From contig CALIRO010000023.1 in the NCBI GenBank assembly GCA_938042245.1, forward strand, positions 1-60,148: a DNA stretch of 60,148 nt. The letters run 5' to 3'. This DNA is from an uncultured Thermoguttaceae bacterium. GTDB taxonomy: Bacteria > Planctomycetota > Planctomycetia > Pirellulales > Thermoguttaceae. Numbering within the stretch: position 1 is the first letter of the stretch; each line of letters opens with the position of its first letter. A program made the translations under genes and the position numbers. Below are positions 55,230 to 60,148 of this stretch, piece after piece. The notes beneath the pieces were generated by a model, which worked only from the letters and a program-made list of their open reading frames with translations, made no database searches and had not been told where the DNA came from.

Positions 55230-56207
55230 TCAATGCAGATAGACCCACTCGTATTCTGGCTGGGCCGGCAGGCCCCGTTCTAGAAGAGGCGGAATGCCGG
55301 GTCGGCAAAAGTTTTCGGTTTCGTTGTATTCGTCCGTGGGACGCCAGAAGTTCAGCTTCAGGGTTTTGACCCAGATGCGACGGCCTGAAGAGGGATTGCC
55401 TTTTTGATACTTTTCGGGCAGGTCTTCCCAACGGAAGGCGTTGGTCAGCCCCTTAATGTAGATAGAGAACATATCGACAGTAGGAGCCACATCTTCCCAC
55501 GTGGCAATGCCCCAGAGGGTCTGGCCTGGCGGGATTTCCCGCATCATTTCGGCGGTGTTGTAGAAGGTGCGGTTGGGGTCTTCCCGGAGCCGAATCTGTG
55601 CGACGGCCAGCGGAATGATCTTTTCCGGATACACCTTATTGGTTTCCCGATCCAGGAGGAAAAACTCCGGCACAAAGCGGACCGGTTCTGCCTCCGTGCT
55701 TACCTGGAAAGACCCGTCCCGTCCATGCTGAGGAACCAACGTCCGGCCGGGATTGGTGACACTATAGACCAAGTACCAGATCAACTTCCGCTGCATGGCA
55801 CCGGTTTTTTCTGGCAGATCGACATAGAGGGTACGGACCGGCTTATACTGGAACTCTAAACACCATACCCGATGCGGGAACCGGACGTTTTTGGCCCAGG
55901 TGTAATCCGGATGCTCCAGCACAATCCCCAGATGATCGTGGACGCTGGAGGTTTCTTCCACCTGGAGGTGAGGTTCTACCTTTCGAAGGACCCCTGGGGC
56001 CAATTTGCGGAAGGGGCCTTCGGCCAACGGGATGTTCTCTTTTTCCGGGGGAGCTTGGGCGGCAGGCGGCTTCGGGATCGTCGGCTTCTCTTCCTCGCCC
56101 TGTACCGAGGACAGGATGGGCGTACCGGTAAGCAGCATCAGTCCGATCCACCATGCCCCCGCCCCCAACACCCAAGCCCCTTTCCACCACCAGGTTGAAG
56201 ACCTCAT
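55230..56207 (-). CDS. Conserved-looking exported hypothetical protein
   Basis: The start MRSSTWWWKGAW gives 325 residues with a signal peptide or anchor (about residues 8-34). After a Pro/Glu linker the body is a soluble, probably beta-rich domain with FPHRVWCLEFQYKPVRTLYVDLPEK near residue 110 and LIWYLVYSVTNPGRTLVPQ near 140, and ends NFWRPTDEYNETENFC. No known family is assigned, although similar proteins are expected in planctomycetes. A promoter with near-consensus boxes lies upstream (56278-56307). Confidence 0.7.
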   Translation of the reverse strand: MRSSTWWWKGAWVLGAGAWWIGLMLLTGTPILSSVQGEEEKPTIPKPPAAQAPPEKENIPLAEGPFRKLAPGVLRKVEPHLQVEETSSVHDHLGIVLEHPDYTWAKNVRFPHRVWCLEFQYKPVRTLYVDLPEKTGAMQRKLIWYLVYSVTNPGRTLVPQHGRDGSFQVSTEAEPVRFVPEFFLLDRETNKVYPEKIIPLAVAQIRLREDPNRTFYNTAEMMREIPPGQTLWGIATWEDVAPTVDMFSIYIKGLTNAFRWEDLPEKYQKGNPSSGRRIWVKTLKLNFWRPTDEYNETENFCRPGIPPLLERGLPAQPEYEWVYLH

Positions 56208-56731
56208 GAGTAGTCGATCCTCAAAAAAGAAAGACAAGGGCACCTGCATCCCAAGGCGTAAAGAACTACTTTTTTTTAGTATAATTTCCAACGTTAGGTA
56301 CCGTCAAGCATTTGGATAACCCAAAAGAGGGGGATTGGTTGGCCTTGGTGGCCGGAGTTTTCCAGGGGTGGAGAAGAAACGGGCTGTGCTGCCTGCAAAG
56401 TGGGGGTTCCCCCAGGCCCTTAGTCGATCCAGAAAAATCTCCCAACAAACCCTATCGATCTGTTCTTCTAAGTGCCGCCGAGTTGGAATACCGTCCGCCC
56501 CAAAAAGCAAAATTTCCAAAACAAATTGGGGCGATTACTTGAAATCTTCCGGCAGGAGAATTAGTATCGTAGGAGTGGGCATCCTATGTAGCAACGGAAT
56601 CTGGGAGACTGCCGAGGACGTCCCAGCTACCAGACGCTGCCCCCCATTCAAAGGGACGTGGAGAGCAAGAGGATTTTTGGGAGGTAGCTAAGACCACTCT
56701 ATGAGGACTTTTTTCCAAGGAGCCTACCGAT
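56208..56731. other. Divergent intergenic region
   Basis: Besides the promoter at 56278-56307 it contains nothing notable. Three short frames on the plus strand show no protein-like features. Confidence 0.5.
56278..56307 (-). promoter_or_regulatory. Predicted promoter for the exported hypothetical gene
   Basis: On the minus strand, TTGACG (56302-56307) and TATACT (56278-56283) are 18 bp apart. The transcription start would lie near 56271, about 64 nt before the ATG at 56207. Confidence 0.6.
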
Positions 56732-57829
56732 ATGTACCGGAAAGTGGCAATCCTGATGGTGAGCGGGTTGGTCTGTGCGGTGAGCATGTCAACACCGGGC
56801 CAGGAAGGCATTGTCAGTCAACTGTACGGCAATGGAGTGCATGCCTATTTTGCCGGTCAATATGAGGAGGCGCATGAGTTTTTTACCTCCGCCATCCAAA
56901 CCGGTACACAGGATCCCCGGATCTATTACTTCCGGGGATTGACGTATTTGAAGTTGGGCCGGGAGGAAGAGGCTCAACAAGATTTCGTCAAAGGAGCGGA
57001 ATTAGAAACGGCTGACGTGAATCAGCTTTATCCGGTAGGCCGGGCGTTGCAACGGGTGCAAGGCAAGCATCGGCTGATGCTGGAACAATATCGGCAAGAG
57101 GCACGCCTGGCAGCGTGGAATCGGCAACGTGCAGTGGAAAAAGCCCGCTACCAAGGTCTCCAACAGCGGATTCAAGAAGACCTGCAGCAACAGGCCGAAG
57201 GGGCCAGAGTTCCCCCCAGTCCGCCTCCTATTGAGGCACCTGCCATACCACCGGAAAAACCTACCCCCCCTCCTTTTGCAGAACAGCCGGTGGAAAAGCC
57301 AACCAGTCCATTTGAAATGCCAGCCGAAAAACCGGTAGAAAAGCCTGTTTTGCCTAGCCCGTTTGAAGAAATGCCCACCGAAAAACCAGCAGAAAAACCG
57401 GCTTTGCCCAGTCCTTTTGAAGAACAGCCGGCCGAAAAGCCGGTAGAAAAGCCGGCTCTGCCTAGCCCGTTTGATGAAAAACCGGCGGAAAAACCCGGAG
57501 CGTCGCCGGCGGAGCAGAAGCCACCGGCAGCCAAACGGAGTCTGCTGCGAGGCCTATTGGGTGCAGCGCAAAAGACGGTGGAAGATCTGGCGAAACCTGC
57601 TGGGCAAACGTTAGAAAAGGTGATTCCGATGCCTGGAGCGGGGGTCAGTCCTTTTCCCGGAATGCCTGGACCGAAACTTGACGTTCCGGTTCCTCCGCCG
57701 TTTCCTGGATTGCCTGGTCTGCCCGGGGCCGAACCTGGTATGGAAAAGCCAAAAGCTGGTGAAAATCCTTTTGAGGAAGAGCCTGCCCCAAAACCTGCAG
57801 GCAAACCTGCCGCTGGAAATCCTTTCTAG
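56732..57829 (+). CDS. Exported TPR protein with Pro/Glu/Lys repeats
   Basis: The ATG follows AAGGAG. The 365-residue product has a signal peptide (residues about 1-23), then two or three TPR-like repeats (GNGVHAYFAGQYEEAHEFFTSAI and YYFRGLTYLKLGREEEAQQDF, residues about 33-95), a helical linker and a long Pro-rich region. Residues about 197-250 consist of three exact-length 18-residue repeats of the type PAEKPVEKPALPSPFEEQ. The C-terminus is Pro/Gly-rich and ends AGNPF. TPRs mediate protein contacts; the rest is likely an extended, flexible spacer. It is convergent with the site-2 protease gene. Confidence 0.8.
   Translation: MYRKVAILMVSGLVCAVSMSTPGQEGIVSQLYGNGVHAYFAGQYEEAHEFFTSAIQTGTQDPRIYYFRGLTYLKLGREEEAQQDFVKGAELETADVNQLYPVGRALQRVQGKHRLMLEQYRQEARLAAWNRQRAVEKARYQGLQQRIQEDLQQQAEGARVPPSPPPIEAPAIPPEKPTPPPFAEQPVEKPTSPFEMPAEKPVEKPVLPSPFEEMPTEKPAEKPALPSPFEEQPAEKPVEKPALPSPFDEKPAEKPGASPAEQKPPAAKRSLLRGLLGAAQKTVEDLAKPAGQTLEKVIPMPGAGVSPFPGMPGPKLDVPVPPPFPGLPGLPGAEPGMEKPKAGENPFEEEPAPKPAGKPAAGNPF
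57320..57481 (+). repeat. Three 54-bp in-frame tandem repeats
   Basis: Units at 57320-57373, 57374-57427 and 57428-57481 each encode 18 residues (PxEKPxEKPxLPSPFxEx) with no slippage from the 54-bp period, and a partial fourth unit follows. Keeping the frame shows selection on the protein. Confidence 0.85.
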
Positions 57830-58004
57830 TGCCCTAGAGTTCCGCTTCGGCAGCAAGGGGCAAGGGAACCTGGAACTTTGCTGGAATGGCTAATCTGCGA
57901 ATCTTTTATCTGGATTTAGCACAGGGGCCCCTGCCGAACCAACCCACTCTAGCTGCCCAGACTGTCAAAACCCTTCTTTTTAGTGCACAGAAGATTAGTT
58001 CATC

Positions 58005-59036
58005 TCATGGGATGAACATCGGTTGAGGGGTAAAACATAAAATCGGTAACCCGGCTACGATCCAACCTAACAAGCATCGTTTCCTATCTAAAGGCAGCTC
58101 ATCCTGAGCGGTAGGGGGATGATCTACGCCCAAAAGGCACAACAGCGCCGTCATCAGCACCCATTCGTATCGTTCGGCAACCAGGATGTAGGCGATGGCT
58201 GCCAGGAGCAATGTTCGGGCCAGCCAATGGGCCTTTCGGCCCAGAAGAGCATAGGCGACGTGTCCGCCGTCCAACTGGCCGATCGGCAACAGGTTGAGTC
58301 CGGTGATCCATAGTCCCACCCAAGCCGCCATCAGCCAGGGGTTGAGGATCTCCAAGGGGAATCCCGGCTGGCCAGCCCATTCCGGATGCCGCCATTGGAG
58401 CATCCATTGCAAGAGCCACGGCGGCTGAAGAACGAATCCCCGGCTAGGAGTGGGTTGGGGAGGGGGTAGGTCGGCCAGGCCGATCCAGGCCACTGGAATG
58501 GCAATGATCAGACCAGCCAGTGGCCCGGCCACGGCTACATCGAGCAATTGCCGACGATTGGCCTGCTGCTCGGCTAAGCCAATGACTGCTCCCAAGGTGC
58601 CAAATGGCACGATCGGCAACGGGAGGAAATAAGGATAACTGGCCGAGATCCCATGCCGACGGGTGGCCCAAAAATGGCCCAATTCATGCATCCCCAAAAT
58701 GCCCATGATGGCTGTCATGTACAGCAGGCCCTTCGGCCAATGAGCCGCTAACACCGGCCAAAGAGTACCCCAATTCCCTATATATTCGGTCGGCCTCCAA
58801 TGCACCGCCCCCACAAACCAAGTAGAAACACCACAGGCCGCCAGACATATCAGCGGCCAAAACCCATTGGGTTTAGAGTGCACGGTCAGCCGAGCAGTAA
58901 AGGGTTGGTCCCCTGCTCCAGAAGGTGCTAACGATGGGGTTGACGGTTCGGCAGCGGGGGCAGTAACGTGTTGGTCCCCTGCCGCAGAAGGTTCTAACCT
59001 GCCCGCTTGGGTAGAAATCCCAGAAGGCTCTGTCAT
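58005..59036 (-). CDS. Site-2 protease family membrane metallopeptidase (M50)
   Basis: The ATG at 59036 gives 343 residues; a TTG at 59078 would add 14. The zinc site is HELGHFWATRRHG near residue 120 (HExxH) with the third ligand in LLPIGQLDGGHVAYALLG near 257. At least six hydrophobic helices surround these. S2P-type proteases cut substrates within or near the membrane, for example in signalling. The N-terminal 50 residues hold two similar 22-residue blocks (SAAGDQHVTAPAAEPST and GAGDQPFTARL), encoded by 66-bp DNA repeats at about 58896 and 58962. The zinc-ribbon gene sits upstream on the same strand. Confidence 0.88.
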   Translation of the reverse strand: MTEPSGISTQAGRLEPSAAGDQHVTAPAAEPSTPSLAPSGAGDQPFTARLTVHSKPNGFWPLICLAACGVSTWFVGAVHWRPTEYIGNWGTLWPVLAAHWPKGLLYMTAIMGILGMHELGHFWATRRHGISASYPYFLPLPIVPFGTLGAVIGLAEQQANRRQLLDVAVAGPLAGLIIAIPVAWIGLADLPPPQPTPSRGFVLQPPWLLQWMLQWRHPEWAGQPGFPLEILNPWLMAAWVGLWITGLNLLPIGQLDGGHVAYALLGRKAHWLARTLLLAAIAYILVAERYEWVLMTALLCLLGVDHPPTAQDELPLDRKRCLLGWIVAGLPILCFTPQPMFIP

Positions 59037-59144
59037 CCCTACGGATCTCTCCCGCGAAGCTTCCCAATCGGCCACCAATGCATCTTCTTTAACGCCTTCC
59101 GGACAATTAGTCCGCCTTTCCCAAAAGGCCTTCAGAACAGCGGG

Positions 59145-59846
59145 CTAGCGGGAGCCAGCAATGGCGAACATAATAATAAGGCCGATCACCACGGCCACAG
59201 CGACGGCAATCGACCATTGGAGCCAGAGTCTGCTTTGCCGGGCCAGGCGCCGCTCTGCCTCTAACTGCTTTTCCCGCCGATATTCCAACGTATCTTCCCA
59301 CCGGAGGCGAAATTGTACCTGACAAAACGGACAAATAGCTTCCTGACCGAGCATCTCTCGGGGAGTTTCTAACTCATGGCCGGACGGGCAAAAAATATGC
59401 ACCGGCGGCATCTCTACTCCAATACCTGCTGGAGCTTCTGGAGCTATTCCGGGCATTTGGTCTGGGGCTAGTTGTTGGCTGGGGGAGGGCCAATCGATTG
59501 TAGCTGGGGGAGGTTGTATGCCTTCTGCACTCACCCATTGCCCCCCCGAAGGTGGTACAGCCGGAAACGCTGGGGATGCCTGTTGTGTCGGAACTAACCC
59601 AATTGGGGGTCCTTCTACTGATCCATAAGATGTAGTCATGGGGCTGGCTAACCCCCCTATCGAAGCATTCGATATGCCTCCAGCAATATATACCCCCTCC
59701 CCTCCCGGTGCTGTCCCTCCTCCAGCCGAGACCGGCGAAGGAATCAAAAACACACTCTGACAGATCGGGCAGATCGACTGGTGCCCCGCCTGCCACTCTT
59801 CCCCTTGCAACAAATGCCCCTGGGGACAAAGAAATTGGAAGGTCAT
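59145..59846 (-). CDS. Zinc-ribbon membrane protein
   Basis: The ATG follows TAGGAGTG and gives 233 residues. There are two similar zinc-binding modules: FLCPQGHLLQGEEWQAGHQ...CPICQ at about residues 4-34 and FCPSGHELETPREMLGQE...CPFCQ at about 150-177. Between them is a Pro/Gly/Ser-rich linker. A basic helix (YRREKQLEAERRLARQSRLW) leads to one C-terminal membrane helix (about 208-230). The zinc ribbons are likely cytoplasmic. No wider family is recognised. It is followed on the same strand by the site-2 protease gene at a distance of about 108 bp, so the two may work together. Confidence 0.75.
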   Translation of the reverse strand: MTFQFLCPQGHLLQGEEWQAGHQSICPICQSVFLIPSPVSAGGGTAPGGEGVYIAGGISNASIGGLASPMTTSYGSVEGPPIGLVPTQQASPAFPAVPPSGGQWVSAEGIQPPPATIDWPSPSQQLAPDQMPGIAPEAPAGIGVEMPPVHIFCPSGHELETPREMLGQEAICPFCQVQFRLRWEDTLEYRREKQLEAERRLARQSRLWLQWSIAVAVAVVIGLIIMFAIAGSR

Positions 59847-60035
59847 GCTCACTCCTAGCGAAGATCGCACCTACCGTATCGTCTTTAGCACCACCGAAAT
59901 AACCCGAATTGTTTCCGTAAGGGTTTTCTTTTCTATATTTTGGCTCAAAATCCCATCCGGGCCAATCCGGGAAAATGCTGACTTATCCCCAGTTTTCTGG
60001 CCTAGCGAAAAAAATTGGCGGTCCCTCGCAACTGG

Positions 60036-60148
60036 TTTTTGGTAAAAGGTTAAAAACCCCATTTGGCCAAAAGCTTAACACCCCATTTGGGGAAAAAGTT
60101 AAGACCCCACTGGGGAAAAGCTTAAGACCCCATTTGGCCAAAAGCTTC
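60036..60148. repeat. 24-bp tandem repeat array, right end
   Basis: The array begins abruptly at 60036 (TTTTTGGTAAAAGG) and runs to the end of the window. Its first four units match 1-95 in the same order, with about six mismatches. The flank before 60036 is not repetitive, so this is a true array boundary. Confidence 0.9.

Noticed and set aside
1..60148. Circular ~60-kb replicon based on matching ends
   Set aside because: The ends match with mismatches and an indel, not exactly, and the genes are ordinary chromosomal housekeeping genes; dispersed arrays explain the match better.

Overview
The window reads as a piece of chromosome from a planctomycete, most likely a Pirellulales- or Thermogutta-like lineage. 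This rests on gene content, not on a marker gene. There is a DUF1844 protein of the planctomycete type, a lone mraZ with no cell-division cluster, and many exported HEAT, LRR, discoidin and TPR proteins. Tat-exported sugar-isomerase-like proteins, an exported Gfo/Idh/MocA protein and an exported ceramidase-like protein are also present. Coding density is modest, with many 300-900 bp gaps. No rRNA, tRNA, CRISPR array, transposase or phage gene was recognised. The housekeeping content (guaA, dxs, argH, tpiA, gmk, rpoZ, secG) argues for a chromosome and against a plasmid.

Layout. 1-1355 is gene-free and made of tandem repeats: a ~24-bp array at 1-395, a patch of direct repeats, and a 47/48-bp array at 720-1173. 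1356-6495 holds a TatD-like hydrolase with a small partner gene, a URO-D-like protein and an Agl23-like membrane protein. 6464-11760 is a leftward run: guaA, xseB, a polyprenyl synthase and dxs, so isoprenoid precursor and prenyl chain synthesis sit together. 11920-19020 has a HEAT/discoidin exported protein, an ABC-F ATPase and a membrane protein with a degenerate GGDEF domain. 19021-29777 is mostly leftward: an exported TIM-barrel-like protein with an anti-sigma-like partner, dusB with a sigma-54 activator, a HEAT protein with a receiver-like segment, argH and a FabF-like enzyme. 30206-36646 carries mraZ, DUF1844, cysC, a ceramidase-like protein and a Tat-exported fucose-isomerase-like protein. 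36943-43121 is a leftward housekeeping block: tpiA, secG, yicC, gmk, rpoZ, coaC and a GTPase-like membrane protein. 43678-52311 holds larB, an NAD(P)H-hydrate dehydratase, a KAS III, UDP-glucuronate decarboxylase, an LRR protein, a Tat-exported sugar isomerase/epimerase-like protein and an exported oxidoreductase. 52586-59846 holds small exported proteins, surE, a conserved hypothetical, a TPR/proline-rich protein, a site-2 protease and a zinc-ribbon membrane protein. The window ends at 60036-60148 in a second copy of the 24-bp array.

The most unusual material is between the genes. The two ends carry the same 24-bp array in the same unit order. A ~190-bp intergenic element occurs three times in the same orientation (31074-31262, 32694-32885, 53563-53761). 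A MITE-like element with terminal inverted repeats lies at 43150-43360, with related fragments in several other gaps. GC-rich hairpin repeats sit mainly between convergent genes. Among proteins, the points worth a second look are the degenerate GGDEF (AGPRF), the receiver-like segment in a probably exported HEAT protein, the low-complexity insert in the prenyl synthase, and the isolated mraZ with a hairpin at its predicted transcription start.
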